Source of the DNA: Rhizobium sp. Leaf306
GTDB lineage: Bacteria; Pseudomonadota; Alphaproteobacteria; Rhizobiales; Rhizobiaceae
Length of the DNA stretch: 64,000 nucleotides
Direction: 5' to 3'
Assembly: GCF_001423425.1 (NCBI RefSeq)
Contig: NZ_LMNX01000001.1
Coordinates: 1,541,001 to 1,605,000, forward strand
Both the position numbers and the translations under genes were made by a program. The notes beneath the pieces were generated by a model that was not told the DNA's origin, ran no database searches, and saw nothing but the letters and a program-made list of their open reading frames with translations. Positions 18,093 to 26,518 of this stretch are shown here, one piece after another. The stretch's first letter is position 1; each line of letters opens with the position of its first letter.

Positions 18093-18605
18093 CTACACCT
18101 TAGCTTCTTCGCCGGCCTCACGAAGAGAAAGGAAACGCTCGGTTACGGCAGCAAGGTTTTGCTCAAGCCAGAAAGCCATTGCCTTCTCCTCTGCAAGGTT
18201 TGCCTTGAGTCCGTTGGAGCCTGCATTGTAGCCGCCTGCTTCGGCGATTACGATCAAGGAGTTGTAAGCAGCGATTTCGAAATTCTCGAAAGCGAAGTTT
18301 GCAAAAGAGTTCTTAAGGATCTCGTCGCCAGCAACTGTATGTCCCATTGCTGCCATGGTACCGGTGAATGAGAGCGCTATGTCCTTAAGCGCGGAATGAC
18401 CTTCGTCCAGTCCTGACAGGATTTCTTCGATACGAGCAATCTGGCCTTCAGTCTCCGTAATGTGCTGCTCTAGTTTCGCAGCCACGTCGGGATAGTTTTC
18501 GATACGTTTGACCTGCGGCTTCATGATGCTCAAGGCCTGGTTTTCCATAGCGTGAGCGTTCTTGAGACCTGTGATGAAAATTTCGCGGGTTTCGTTATCT
18601 GACAT
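18093..18605 (-). CDS. DUF892 / YciE-YciF family ferritin-like protein
   Basis: All-helical protein of 170 residues in the DUF892 (YciE/YciF) family, a ferritin-like four-helix fold linked to stress responses. The opening ETREIFITGLKNAHAMENQAL is typical of the family, and acidic residues and histidines (HAMENQ, HITETEGQ, ENFEIAAYNS) sit where metal ligands would be expected. The ATG at 18605 follows AGGAG with a six-base gap, which favours it over an ATG nine codons upstream. The promoter at 18631-18655 matches the EcfG consensus. It heads a likely two-gene operon with a cysteine hydrolase. Confidence 0.85.
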   Translation of the reverse strand: MSDNETREIFITGLKNAHAMENQALSIMKPQVKRIENYPDVAAKLEQHITETEGQIARIEEILSGLDEGHSALKDIALSFTGTMAAMGHTVAGDEILKNSFANFAFENFEIAAYNSLIVIAEAGGYNAGSNGLKANLAEEKAMAFWLEQNLAAVTERFLSLREAGEEAKV

Positions 18606-18630
18606 AGTGTTCTCCTGGTAAGGGTAGCTC

Positions 18631-18655
18631 AACCAGTACGGGCAACCATAGTTCC
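18631..18655 (-). promoter_or_regulatory. EcfG-type promoter of the DUF892 gene
   Basis: GGAAC, 16 bases, GGTT on the minus strand. The predicted transcription start lies about 20 bases before the ATG at 18605. Confidence 0.65.
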
Positions 18656-19001
18656 GCCCCGCACTGTCAGCGCATACAGTCCAAGCCGCCTACCGTCCCA
18701 AGATTACAAAAGCTATTTGAAAAAAACCAAATAGCGTCCCTTTAAATCCGTTTTAGCCAGCCGGAGTGTGACTTGGTAACAGTCCTCTGTCGCCAACTCC
18801 TAGAAGAAATCGCTGGAGGAAGCGTACGGTGCTGCAGAAGCGGTAAATCGAAAGTTTTTTTTCCTAAACGCTCGACAAACCCTCAGTGTGAGATGTTTAA
18901 ACACGGCATCGGAATTCGGAGAGTGGGCACTGAGTGGTGCAACACGCTGCCTTGATAGCTGCTGTTCTGCAACTCGGTTGTCTCGTCAACGCACGGCTGG
19001 T
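18656..19001. other. Divergent intergenic region, no gene seen
   Basis: About 345 bases between the divergent DUF892 and DUF72 promoters. A-rich around 18710-18740. I see no coding frame with a ribosome binding site and no strong hairpin. Confidence 0.4.
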
Positions 19002-19026
19002 GGAACACGCTTGCAGCTTTTTTGTT
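19002..19026 (+). promoter_or_regulatory. EcfG-type promoter of the DUF72 gene
   Basis: GGAAC, 16 bases, TGTT on the plus strand. Transcription would begin near 19033, which rules out the in-frame start at 19022 and supports the TTG at 19061. Confidence 0.65.
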
Positions 19027-19060
19027 TCTCTCGTGCGCATTGCATTCTGGAGAGAACCTG

Positions 19061-19759
19061 TTGCCGATTGTTGCCACCGCCGGCTGGTCCATTTCGAACA
19101 ACGTGGCGGACCGCTTCGTAAAAGAGGGAAGCGGCCTCGCCCGATACTCTTCGGTATTTAGTGGCGTGGAGATCAACTCTACATTCCACCGCCGGCATAA
19201 GCCGGCCACGTTTGGAGGATGGGCCGAAGCAGTACCTAACGACTTCTTGTTCGCGGTAAAGATGCCGAAAGAGTTGACGCATGTCCGTGCGATGGAAGAC
19301 ATCTCCCAGCCGTTCGGAACCTTTCTTGAAGATATCTCGCCATTGGGGGAGAAGCGCGGGCCCCTACTCTGTCAGCTGCCGCCATCCCTGGCGTTCGATG
19401 CTGATACGTTTAAGACAGCGTTTAAGGCAAAGAGGGACCTCGACACTGGACCAATTGTCATCGAAGTACGGCACAAGAGCTGGACATTTCCCGAAGCGTT
19501 GGATTTGCTGAAGACTTACAATGTGGAACGAGTTCTTGCCGACCCAGCTAAGGTATGGCCGCCGCATGATTTCGGAAGCCCGCCGCGGTACATGCGTCTG
19601 CATGGCAAGCCAAAAATCTACTATTCCAGTTACACCGATGACGCGATCAAGTCTTTTCAGAACCTGTTGGCTCCGGAAACGTGGTGCGTTTTTGACAATA
19701 CAGCGTCTGGAAAAGCGATCGATAACGCGTTGACGATGCTCGATCTGCTCTCGAAGTAA
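19061..19759 (+). CDS. DUF72 domain protein
   Basis: A 232-residue protein of the DUF72 (YecE-like) family, a TIM-barrel fold of unknown biochemical role. Family marks include ATAGWSI near the start, FSGVEINSTFHRRHKPATF, FLFAVKMPKELTH, PLLCQLPPSLAFD, VIEVRHKSW and RYMRLHGKPKIYYSSYTDD. I place the start at the TTG at 19061 because GGAGA precedes it and because the promoter at 19002-19026 puts the transcription start after the alternative codon at 19022. It stands alone and is probably part of the general-stress regulon. Confidence 0.85.
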   Translation: MPIVATAGWSISNNVADRFVKEGSGLARYSSVFSGVEINSTFHRRHKPATFGGWAEAVPNDFLFAVKMPKELTHVRAMEDISQPFGTFLEDISPLGEKRGPLLCQLPPSLAFDADTFKTAFKAKRDLDTGPIVIEVRHKSWTFPEALDLLKTYNVERVLADPAKVWPPHDFGSPPRYMRLHGKPKIYYSSYTDDAIKSFQNLLAPETWCVFDNTASGKAIDNALTMLDLLSK

Positions 19760-19982
19760 TGTAGGCAATATGCTGTTGGCACTTGCCTCAACCGGCAATC
19801 GTACAACACACGCCGTTGACCCGATCAACTTACTTGAAAGTAATACAAGCTGCTTTGGACATATCGCTGTCTGGGTATCTCCTTTGTTTGATGATGCTGG
19901 ACAAGATGTGGCAAAACTAGCTCAACGGCCGGCAAACCACGACCTTAGAGATGCGACCGCTTGCTCGATAAACGTTGTCTCG

Positions 19983-20399
19983 TTAATCTTCTGAGGTAGG
20001 AGCACCTGATAGAAGATGGAGCTCGCGAGGGCAGCGGATCGCCCGGCCTTCTATCCTGGAGACCAAATACTTGAGAGTCCTGGATAGCGACATGTCGTCA
20101 ACAGGTTTCGTCAAGACGCCGATCGCAACGTCTGTTTCCGATGGAACAGCGGTTGGATTGGCTGTTACAATAACCACTGACGTCCCGGTCCTCGCAAAAT
20201 CCCTGGCTATGTCCAGGCCGCTCGCACCATCCAGCAAATTTAGGTCTATGAGTGCGATATCTGCCTTGCCCACATAGTCCAGAGCGTGGCTACGGCTCGC
20301 TGCAGCACCAACAACTTCATAGCCAAGATCGGCGATAGCTTGTTCGGCAGCAGCTGCTATGAGGAATTGATCCTCAATGACGAGGACCTTGTATGGCAT
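19983..20399 (-). CDS. Stand-alone response regulator receiver
   Basis: Single receiver domain of 138 residues with no output domain. The acidic pair is in VLVIEDQFLIAA, the phospho-acceptor Asp in ADIALIDLNLLDGASGLD and the conserved Lys in GVLTKPVDD. Such proteins act as phosphate sinks or adaptors. An EcfG-type promoter at 20426-20451 predicts transcription from about 20419, so I prefer the ATG at 20399; ATG codons at 20417 and upstream would have almost no leader. A role in the stress phosphorelay is possible but not shown. Confidence 0.8.
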   Translation of the reverse strand: MPYKVLVIEDQFLIAAAAEQAIADLGYEVVGAAASRSHALDYVGKADIALIDLNLLDGASGLDIARDFARTGTSVVIVTANPTAVPSETDVAIGVLTKPVDDMSLSRTLKYLVSRIEGRAIRCPRELHLLSGAPTSED

Positions 20400-20425
20400 G
20401 CGCGATTGCTTTTTCATCACGATGG

Positions 20426-20451
20426 AACGCGGAGACAATTCCTTCAGTTCC
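20426..20451 (-). promoter_or_regulatory. EcfG-type promoter of the receiver gene
   Basis: GGAAC, 17 bases, CGTT on the minus strand, ending about 27 bases before the ATG at 20399. Confidence 0.6.
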
Positions 20452-20813
20452 AGTTCACGCGGGTCGTTGATGACACAGTCAAATGCTCTTCAAATTCCCG
20501 GAGTTTGTTCACCGCGTCTACTGTTCATTGATGGCTAGATCTGCCAATTGGCGCCTAGAGCTTTTGTCGATAAGTTTCAAATACGTCGCGGTTGCCCCTT
20601 CGGACCCCCTCCCGCGGCGGAGGCCCGGCGTTGCTGACTACGCTGCACGTGTGCGCCGGGCCTCATATCAAAGTTGTGAGCACAAGCAGAAGTTCGCATC
20701 AACATCGGAGGACGGTTCAAAGCATTTGCGGGCGTTCCCCAGCCGAAGCGAAGTTTGGTACCCAAGCGGGTTTGATCGTACACGGTCGCCTGTAGTTATG
20801 ATTATGCCTGAAT
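20452..20813. other. Intergenic region with a strong GC hairpin
   Basis: About 360 bases between the TadG-like gene and the receiver gene. It contains the 11-bp stem described at 20620-20664. I see no supported gene. Confidence 0.4.
20620..20664. repeat. GC-rich inverted repeat
   Basis: GAGGCCCGGCG and CGCCGGGCCTC are exact inverted repeats around a 23-base loop, about 150 bases past the stop codon of the TadG-like gene. There is no T-run on either side. It could be an mRNA 3' end, a small RNA or a copy of a rhizobial intergenic palindrome. Confidence 0.45.
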
Positions 20814-21767
20814 TTAGCGTGTTAGGCGAACGAACTCTCCGTCTGGAGCACATATCGACTCAGCAGTGTAGAAGAAGTCTTGACGCTCAAACCCGCCGCC
20901 GTCCTCCCACGCGTGGTTCACCTTCTGATCGCATTCCAGGATCTTATCCAGTGGGCTAGCCGCATTCTTGGGCATCTGCACTTTGTCCACGAACAGGTAG
21001 TGGCTAGTATTGGGATCGTCAGTGCGTAATACGGTGTCGTACTTCAGTGAGGCGGTGTATCCAGCTTGACCCTTGCCTAACTTTTCGCAGAAAACGTCCT
21101 TGTTCGGGTGCACTTTCGCCTTGTACTCAAGCGGACATCCGTCTTGCTTAACTTCCATCTGCAGCACGAGCTTGGAGTACTTTCCTAGCTCGAACTCCTC
21201 TCCGGGAGATATCGTCATATCCCCTTGACCGGAATTTTGCTGTGTCTCTGGTTGATAGACAACGGTTCCAATGGCTTGCTCTGCGGAGCTGCCAGCCCGT
21301 GTAACAAGGATCGATACTTTCTTGTACCAAAAGCCTTGGGCTTGCGTGGGTGTGAAAGTGACTGACTTTGGTTTCATCGGCGCTATGGCCGAGGCAGCGA
21401 CGCCAATAGGAATGGTCTTCAGGCCGACCATCCCCAAGAAAGCATTTTGCGAACTACCGCTAACGGTCACCAGCACTGTCTGCCCGGTCATGGAAACGTT
21501 ATATGTCATACCGGCCGGCAAGCTCTTTGCGTAACCCGCTAGAAAACGTTCAGCTGCAACCTTGGCGGCACCTGCATTCGTTCCGTTAAAGACGCGTGCG
21601 CCAGCGAGCGCCGCGCTATCGGCAACACCCTGTGCGCTAACTTTCTCGCGGGTTGCCAAGGTGTAGTCGATCGCTCCACCGGCAGCTATGATCAGCGGCG
21701 TCGCCACAAGAGCCGTAATCATACCAAAGTTGCCACCGCGATCCTGTAAGATATTTCGTATAGTCAA
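20814..21767 (-). CDS. TadG-like pilus assembly protein
   Basis: A 317-residue protein with the TadE/TadG-like N-terminal segment: a short basic part (RNILQDRGGNFG), one membrane helix (MITALVATPLIIAAGGAIDYTLA, about 15-37) and the following REKVSAQGVADSAALAGAR motif. The remaining 250 residues are exported and do not carry an obvious vWA domain, so it is shorter than full TadG. The TTG at 21767 follows GGGGGA. No other Tad pilus genes are nearby, which suggests an orphan secreted or envelope protein rather than part of a local pilus locus. Confidence 0.7.
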   Translation of the reverse strand: MTIRNILQDRGGNFGMITALVATPLIIAAGGAIDYTLATREKVSAQGVADSAALAGARVFNGTNAGAAKVAAERFLAGYAKSLPAGMTYNVSMTGQTVLVTVSGSSQNAFLGMVGLKTIPIGVAASAIAPMKPKSVTFTPTQAQGFWYKKVSILVTRAGSSAEQAIGTVVYQPETQQNSGQGDMTISPGEEFELGKYSKLVLQMEVKQDGCPLEYKAKVHPNKDVFCEKLGKGQAGYTASLKYDTVLRTDDPNTSHYLFVDKVQMPKNAASPLDKILECDQKVNHAWEDGGGFERQDFFYTAESICAPDGEFVRLTR

Positions 21768-22005
21768 AGTCGTCCCCCCAGCGTGTTCGTTGTTTTTAGA
21801 AGTGGGAGGTAAAAAGGAACGTAAGGAACACGGTATATCAGGCGTCAACACTTGGCGTTGCTTATTGCGGAACTGCTTTATTAGCGTTTACTAACTAATA
21901 TAGACTCCGCGGTCTTCATCCTGCTGCACACACGGCGCAGTAGCGTTTTGCGATCTTGCTGGTGGTTCGACGCTCGCGCCTTGGTCGCAGACAGAGACGT
22001 CAGCA

Positions 22006-22173
22006 CTACCGCGCCGTCGCAGCAGTTGTCTGCTGACCGTGGCTGAGAGCTGCCGTCATTGCCTCTGGAAGGAACACGCGCGTAGCCGCGGGTTTTGATT
22101 GGCTACTTACGAAAACAAGCGCTGCCGCAATGCCCGTCATCATGATCATTATTGAAATTGCTGCCGATCTCAT
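22006..22173 (-). CDS. Small membrane or secreted protein, 55 residues
   Basis: The ATG at 22173 follows GGGGAAGAG closely. The product has one hydrophobic segment (ISIMIMMTGIAAALVFVSS) and a short Ala/Thr-rich exterior tail. I do not recognise a family. It follows a DUF1236 gene by 62 bases on the same strand and may share its EcfG-type promoter. Confidence 0.55.
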   Translation of the reverse strand: MRSAAISIMIMMTGIAAALVFVSSQSKPAATRVFLPEAMTAALSHGQQTTAATAR

Positions 22174-22235
22174 CTCTTCCCCTATTATCCAAATAAAATG
22201 ACTGGCCGTCGAGAAGCGGCGGCCAGCCATGGAGA

Positions 22236-22631
22236 TTAGTTGATCACTTGAATGACCTTGCGTGAAGCCGGCTCCACGATCACCCGTTGCGTGTTGACGA
22301 TCGCGTAAGAGTACTTTGGATTATCCGGAACAGACTGCACGACCACTGTCTGCGGCAGTGCTTCGCCAACGACTATTTTCTCTTGGACGACAACTGTGTC
22401 CGTTGGAGCGGGTGCCTCGCGAACATAGCTGACAACACGTTCCGGGGGCGGATCAATCGCTGTCCCCGCAACGGCTCCGACGACGCCGCCGACAGCTGCG
22501 CCGACTGGCCCCCCGACGATTGCTCCTGTTACAGCGCCTCCAGCTGCGCCATTTACAGTCGAGGACTGCGCGAAAGAAGCGCCTGCGGCCAATACGACGC
22601 TGGCTGTGAGCACGATATGTTTCAGTGACAT
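22236..22631 (-). CDS. DUF1236 family secreted protein with glycine zipper
   Basis: A 131-residue exported protein. It has a signal peptide (LTASVVLAAGASFAQ, cleavage after AFA-like FAQ), a glycine-zipper stretch (GAAGGAVTGAIVGGPVGAAV) that could insert in the outer membrane, and a C-terminal DUF1236 segment (YSYAIVNTQRVIVEPASRKV). DUF1236 proteins are rhizobial envelope proteins of unknown function. An EcfG-type promoter lies at 22669-22693, about 40 bases before the ATG. Confidence 0.8.
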   Translation of the reverse strand: MSLKHIVLTASVVLAAGASFAQSSTVNGAAGGAVTGAIVGGPVGAAVGGVVGAVAGTAIDPPPERVVSYVREAPAPTDTVVVQEKIVVGEALPQTVVVQSVPDNPKYSYAIVNTQRVIVEPASRKVIQVIN

Positions 22632-22668
22632 AACTTTCCTCCTTTGAGTAGCCTAATGACCTGCTTGA

Positions 22669-22693
22669 AACGAGGTCGCTCATTCGCAGTTCC
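22669..22693 (-). promoter_or_regulatory. EcfG-type promoter of the DUF1236 gene
   Basis: GGAAC, 16 bases, CGTT on the minus strand: a full consensus match. Confidence 0.65.
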
Positions 22694-23054
22694 GTCCTCG
22701 GACCTCGGTCGCAACTCGGTTGGGCTTTGGTCCCAACGCGCCGATTTTTGGGGTAGATGGCACGAGACAAAATTAGTTTGGCGTCTGTCGTCCCTCACGA
22801 CACCTCTATCGAACTTGCAAGTTATCCAGCGCAATGAGCGTCGGTTATCGGTTCCCCCAACTCCTATCGACTCCAACTCCCGCACACGGAACGCCAATAA
22901 AGAAGCTCTGTCGCGAACCGACTTCCGATCCCACGCCATCGCAGACCGCGTCGCCAGCTGATGATTGGGACTTAAGTCCCGATACTGCATTCGTCGGGAA
23001 CATGCCGATTCATTCCGCATTCTGACAGCAAACGCCCAAGAAGAAGGTTGCACG
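22694..23054. other. Divergent intergenic region
   Basis: About 360 bases between the DUF1236 and BA14K genes. A possible EcfG-type promoter with one mismatch (GGAAC-N16-CATT) lies at 22997-23021 in front of the BA14K gene. No supported gene. Confidence 0.35.
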
Positions 23055-23753
23055 ATGAAAGCGGTTATGATCGTTCTCGGAGGTTCTGTCCTTGCTGTCA
23101 CAACGTTTGTCTGGGGAATGGTATCCGCGACTGCACTTTGGACGACACGCACTCCAACTCAGTTGGCGAGCGCCAATGTCTCCGAACTTTGGACCACTAA
23201 CCCGGTGAAGATCGATAGGGCCGCGCAGTACCTTGAACGTACGGCAGACCGCCCCCTGCCGGTATCGTCCAATATCGAGGCAAGTCTAGAGCCCAGTGTG
23301 CGGATGGACATCCAAGATAGTGAGCTCATCCTCGACCTCCCCGAGCTTGGCCTGTCCGGTGGAGCCCGAGCGACGAGCGAGGACAAGCCTCAGGAAATGA
23401 CATTTGAGCACCTGGAATGGTGTGCAAGCCGATATCGCTCTTACAGACCACGCGACAATTCCTTCACGCCATTCAGCGGCGGGCGACGGCAATGCAATTC
23501 GCCATACCAAAGCAGACATCCGTTTGAACCGGCTGATGCTCGAACAATCTCGGAAGAGCCTTACGCGGAGGATCCGTTTGAAGAGCTCAGCACCAACGAT
23601 ATAGAGGTTTCCCAACAGGTTGCTGGCGTCGATCGTTTCTCTCCCGGAGATACGGTTCGCGTGCAGTCTTGCTTTGCTCGATATCGCTCATATCGAGTGA
23701 ACGATAACACTTATCAGCCTGTCAGTGGCGGCCCCCGTCGACAATGTCGGTAG
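23055..23753 (+). CDS. Secreted protein with two BA14K motifs
   Basis: A 232-residue exported protein. An N-terminal hydrophobic segment ([20 protein letters not shown]) serves as signal or anchor. Two copies of the BA14K motif follow: [20 protein letters not shown] (about residue 122) and [20 protein letters not shown] at the C-terminus. BA14K of Brucella is an immunoreactive lectin-like surface protein; tandem duplication within one protein is less common. The ATG at 23055 follows AAGAAGG. The linker between the motifs is acidic. Function beyond the family name is unknown. Confidence 0.75.
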   Translation: MKAVMIVLGGSVLAVTTFVWGMVSATALWTTRTPTQLASANVSELWTTNPVKIDRAAQYLERTADRPLPVSSNIEASLEPSVRMDIQDSELILDLPELGLSGGARATSEDKPQEMTFEHLEWCASRYRSYRPRDNSFTPFSGGRRQCNSPYQSRHPFEPADARTISEEPYAEDPFEELSTNDIEVSQQVAGVDRFSPGDTVRVQSCFARYRSYRVNDNTYQPVSGGPRRQCR

Positions 23754-23867
23754 TGATGAGACCCGACAAGCTATCGGTAGCCAGATACCAAGAGCCATAC
23801 TGCACCAGTTGCGAGCGCGAAAGCCTTCGTGCGTCACAAGCGAAGCCAACGTACTAGGATCGAGAAC

Positions 23868-24389
23868 ATGCAGAAAGTCTTCGCATTGGTGATGCTATGT
23901 AGCGCGGTCGCCAATGAACCAGCCCAGGCGTTAGCGGCGCAAGAATATGAATTACTCGAAAAGGCCAGGAGTGCCGGCTCGGCTGTAGCTTCCACTTCTC
24001 AGCCTCGCAGCCAGCCGTATCGATCGCACGCGGCGCCCCATAACGCTGTGAAATACAGCCAGAACATCTCTGCCAATGTAAAATCCAACCACCCGAACCC
24101 AAAGCCGACTGATCCCTCACCCGAGCCAGGAACACTGGCGATTTCTGCCGAGCTTAAGCAAGCAATCCGGGATATTATCGCCGGTGAGAAGACCGAAGAA
24201 GAGAGTCCCACCTTTGACATTGCCCCCGGTGCTTTGGTTCCCAGCTCAGTCAAACTGCATCCGTTTCCGCCAACGGTCGTAGAGATCGTTCCCACTCATC
24301 GGAGCTATCAATATTTTGTAGTTATCGACAAGCGGGTAGTCATCGTTAATCCGTCGACGCGGGTGATAGCTTTCGTTCTTGGGCCCTGA
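23868..24389 (+). CDS. DUF1236 family secreted protein
   Basis: A 173-residue exported protein with a signal peptide (MQKVFALVMLCSAVANEPA), a Pro/Ser/Asn-rich middle that looks disordered, a helix (ELKQAIRDIIAGEK), and a C-terminal DUF1236 segment (SYQYFVVIDKRVVIVNPSTR). The ATG at 23868 follows AGGA. It lies 114 bases behind the BA14K gene on the same strand and is probably an envelope protein like its neighbour. It is the second DUF1236 gene in this 2.2 kb. Confidence 0.7.
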   Translation: MQKVFALVMLCSAVANEPAQALAAQEYELLEKARSAGSAVASTSQPRSQPYRSHAAPHNAVKYSQNISANVKSNHPNPKPTDPSPEPGTLAISAELKQAIRDIIAGEKTEEESPTFDIAPGALVPSSVKLHPFPPTVVEIVPTHRSYQYFVVIDKRVVIVNPSTRVIAFVLGP

Positions 24390-24416
24390 GCCTTCGTTCT
24401 CCCCGTTCCTGGACAT

Positions 24417-25057
24417 CTAGCGGCAAAATGTAAGGTGAATCGTCCCACTTTCTGCAGTTTCCGACTTCACATCATAGCCAGCTTCCAAGCCGCGCAGATC
24501 GTCCCAGAGGCGTATGCCTCCTCCCAGCAGAATCGGAGCGATCGCCACATGCAGATGGTCAACAAGTCCGGCTTTGAGAAAATCACGCACCACGGTCGGT
24601 CCACTACCTATCCGTACATCCTTGCCATTTGCGGCCTTCACGGCCATCTGCAGCGCTTCAATCGGGGTCGCGGCGAGAAAGTGGAAGGTGGTGCCGCCAG
24701 CCATTTCGATTGACGGCCGCGTCGTATGGGTGAGGACAAAGACCGGGCAGTGGAAAGGCGGCTCGTCACCCCACCACCCCTTCCAGTTCGGATCATCGGG
24801 AAGTTGTGCAGCCCGAACTTGCCGGCACCCATGATCTCGGCTCCGATGTTGTCGAAATAGTCCTTCGCATAGTCGTCGTCCAGGCCGGTTGTGCCTTTGC
24901 CGCTGTTGTCACGCAGGACACGCTCCTGAAAGGTCTTCGTCGCGATATAGGTACCCGTGAGGCGCGACCAGTCTTGGCCGAACGGATTGTCTGGCGTCTG
25001 GTCTGTGGTCGTTGCGAAACCATCGAGAGAGGCAAGAAGATCGACGCGAACTGCCAT
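24417..25057 (-). pseudogene. Dihydrofolate-reductase-like protein, frameshifted
   Basis: A RibD/DHFR-like reductase gene split between two frames. The first part starts at the ATG at 25057 (CGGAG upstream) and reads MAVRVDLLASLDGFATT through EIMGAGKFGLHN; after FP the sense continues in another frame as DDPNWKGWWGDEPPF, then EMAGGTTFHFL, VRIGSGPTVVRDFL and LLGGGIRLWDDL. The change of frame lies near 24803-24810 and fits one missing base. Either the gene is dead or the base is a sequencing error. It is divergent from an ArsR regulator gene, which probably controls it. Confidence 0.8.
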
Positions 25058-25077
25058 ATAGGTGCTCCGGGACACTA

Positions 25078-25089
25078 AGGTAATTACCT
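25078..25089. promoter_or_regulatory. Palindromic operator, site 1
   Basis: AGGTAATTACCT is a perfect 12-bp palindrome within a longer direct repeat (ACACTAAGG then ACCT) shared with site 2. It lies just upstream of the reductase-like gene, in the divergent region with the ArsR gene. Confidence 0.55.
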
Positions 25090-25111
25090 ATGTTACAGTG
25101 CGCCTACACTA

Positions 25112-25123
25112 AGGCAAGTACCT
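25112..25123. promoter_or_regulatory. Palindromic operator, site 2
   Basis: AGGCAAGTACCT is a near-copy of site 1, 34 bases further on, which places both on about the same face of the helix. It lies 43 bases before the ArsR start codon. Confidence 0.5.
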
Positions 25124-25165
25124 TCTTGTTATTGACCAGCCTGGGCGGTCGGTTTACCTATCTGC

Positions 25166-25516
25166 ATGCCTTCTCATTCGAATCCGCTCGACCTCGCATT
25201 TCATGCTCTCAGCGACCCGACACGCCGGGCTGTGATATCGCGTCTGGCCGAAGGAGAGATGCCTGTCAGTGTGCTGGCTGAACCTTTTGACATGGCGCTC
25301 CCCTCATTCTCCCAGCATCTCAAGGTGCTGGAGGATTGTGGGTTGATCGCGAGCGAGAAGCGCGGGCGCAGCCGCTGGTGCCGCCTTGAACGAGCACGCT
25401 TTGAGGAGGCGGCAAGTTGGATGGAAGCGGAGCGTAGATGCTGGGCCGAGCGACTCAATCGACTGGAAGCCTATTTGGACACCACGAAAGAGAACGACGA
25501 TGGAAAAGCTGTTTGA
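25166..25516 (+). CDS. ArsR/SmtB family transcriptional repressor
   Basis: Winged-helix repressor of 116 residues: AFHALSDPTRRAVISRLAEG and SVLAEPFDMALPSFSQHLKVLEDCGLI (shown in part as LPSFSQHLKVLEDCGLI) form the DNA-binding domain, followed by a C-terminal helix. No Cys or His metal site of the arsenic or zinc sensors is seen, so it belongs to the branch paired with SRPBCC proteins. Its stop overlaps the next gene by 17 bases. It probably binds the two palindromes at 25078-25123 and controls both itself and the divergent reductase-like gene. Confidence 0.88.
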   Translation: MPSHSNPLDLAFHALSDPTRRAVISRLAEGEMPVSVLAEPFDMALPSFSQHLKVLEDCGLIASEKRGRSRWCRLERARFEEAASWMEAERRCWAERLNRLEAYLDTTKENDDGKAV

Positions 25517-25979
25517 TACCTGGGCGTTTGACCGTGAGATAGTGCTCGTCAAGGTGTTGAAGCACCCGCGCCATAAGGTCTTTGCCGCCTGGATGGACCC
25601 GGAAGCGCTCGCGCAGTGGTACGGTCCGGCAGGCCTCAACATCGAGAACCGAAAGGTCGATATCCGCGAAGGCGGTGAATGGTGCTTCGACATGGTAGGG
25701 GTGTTTGAAGGGAAAACACAGCGCTTTGCCAACCTTATGCGTTTTCTAAAGATCGTGCCGAACGAGCTGATCGTGGTGGACTACGGCACTCCCGAGCCAA
25801 ACGATCCGGAGCGTTTCTACATGATGATAACGTTCGATGAGCAGACTGACGGGAGGACCGTGCTGACCATGCGCCAACTTCACCCGAGCCGTGAACGCCG
25901 CCAGATAGTCATCGGCTTTGGTGCGGTTGAGTATGGGCTGCAGACGCTAGATGGGCTAGCGACCTGGCTCGAGGCCTGA
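25500..25979 (+). CDS. SRPBCC / AHSA1 domain protein
   Basis: A 159-residue helix-grip protein of the AHSA1-like SRPBCC superfamily, with the typical VFAAWMDPEALAQWYGP near residue 27, GGEWCFDMVG in the sheet and a C-terminal helix (GLQTLDGLATWLEA). These proteins bind hydrophobic ligands in a deep cavity; in ArsR-SRPBCC pairs the role is often in stress or detoxification, but the ligand is unknown. The ATG at 25500 lies inside the end of the ArsR gene, indicating translational coupling. Confidence 0.85.
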   Translation: MEKLFDTWAFDREIVLVKVLKHPRHKVFAAWMDPEALAQWYGPAGLNIENRKVDIREGGEWCFDMVGVFEGKTQRFANLMRFLKIVPNELIVVDYGTPEPNDPERFYMMITFDEQTDGRTVLTMRQLHPSRERRQIVIGFGAVEYGLQTLDGLATWLEA

Positions 25980-26444
25980 ACGCCCTACAGCTGGGCGGCG
26001 TGTTCGTTACAGTGAGGTTAGAATGTCAGCGACTGTCTCTTGGGTCTGGCCGCCACTAGCTGCTAATGTGGGGTCAAAAGCGCCATTGCGAACGCCCACA
26101 CTCTGTAGCCGCTATTCCATCCTTAAGTTCCAGGCTGAACAGTCACTTATCGAACATTACCCAGCTGCTTTTTGATGACCGCCATTGGCGCAAAATCGCA
26201 AGCGTACAGCTCTCAGGGCATTCATGCTGTCAAAGTCAGTGCACTAGTCTTCAGCACGACCCGCCACGGTTGGACAATGTTCGAGAAGAATACCGCTTGA
26301 GGCCTAAGGCAATGCTGATAACGACGAGTACGGCTTCATGATGCGGGGCGACTGGGTGCAGTGCTTTGGTGAATCTGTGTCGCCAAAGCCGGCAGGTTGG
26401 ACCCTCCCCGCGAAACAGACGATCAACTTCCCTTCTGTAAGCTA
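25980..26444. other. Intergenic region, no gene seen
   Basis: About 465 bases after the SRPBCC gene. Open frames here lack ribosome binding sites and family features. No promoter of the EcfG type is present. Confidence 0.4.
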
Positions 26445-26518
26445 GCTGACTACTGCATTTATTTCATCGCATGTCGTCAGCCAAAAGGCTTACACTCTAC
26501 CGACTTGCAGTAGTCAGC
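26445..26518. repeat. 74-bp element with 13-bp terminal inverted repeats
   Basis: GCTGACTACTGCA at 26445-26457 and TGCAGTAGTCAGC at 26506-26518 are exact inverted repeats with 48 bases between them. The right arm covers the stop codon of the 65-residue gene. It could be a long terminator stem or a very small mobile-element remnant; I see no target-site duplication. Confidence 0.5.

Noticed and set aside
24417-25075. Two separate genes in the dihydrofolate-reductase-like locus
   Set aside because: The two frames join into one normal family sequence when one base is restored, so they are halves of one gene.
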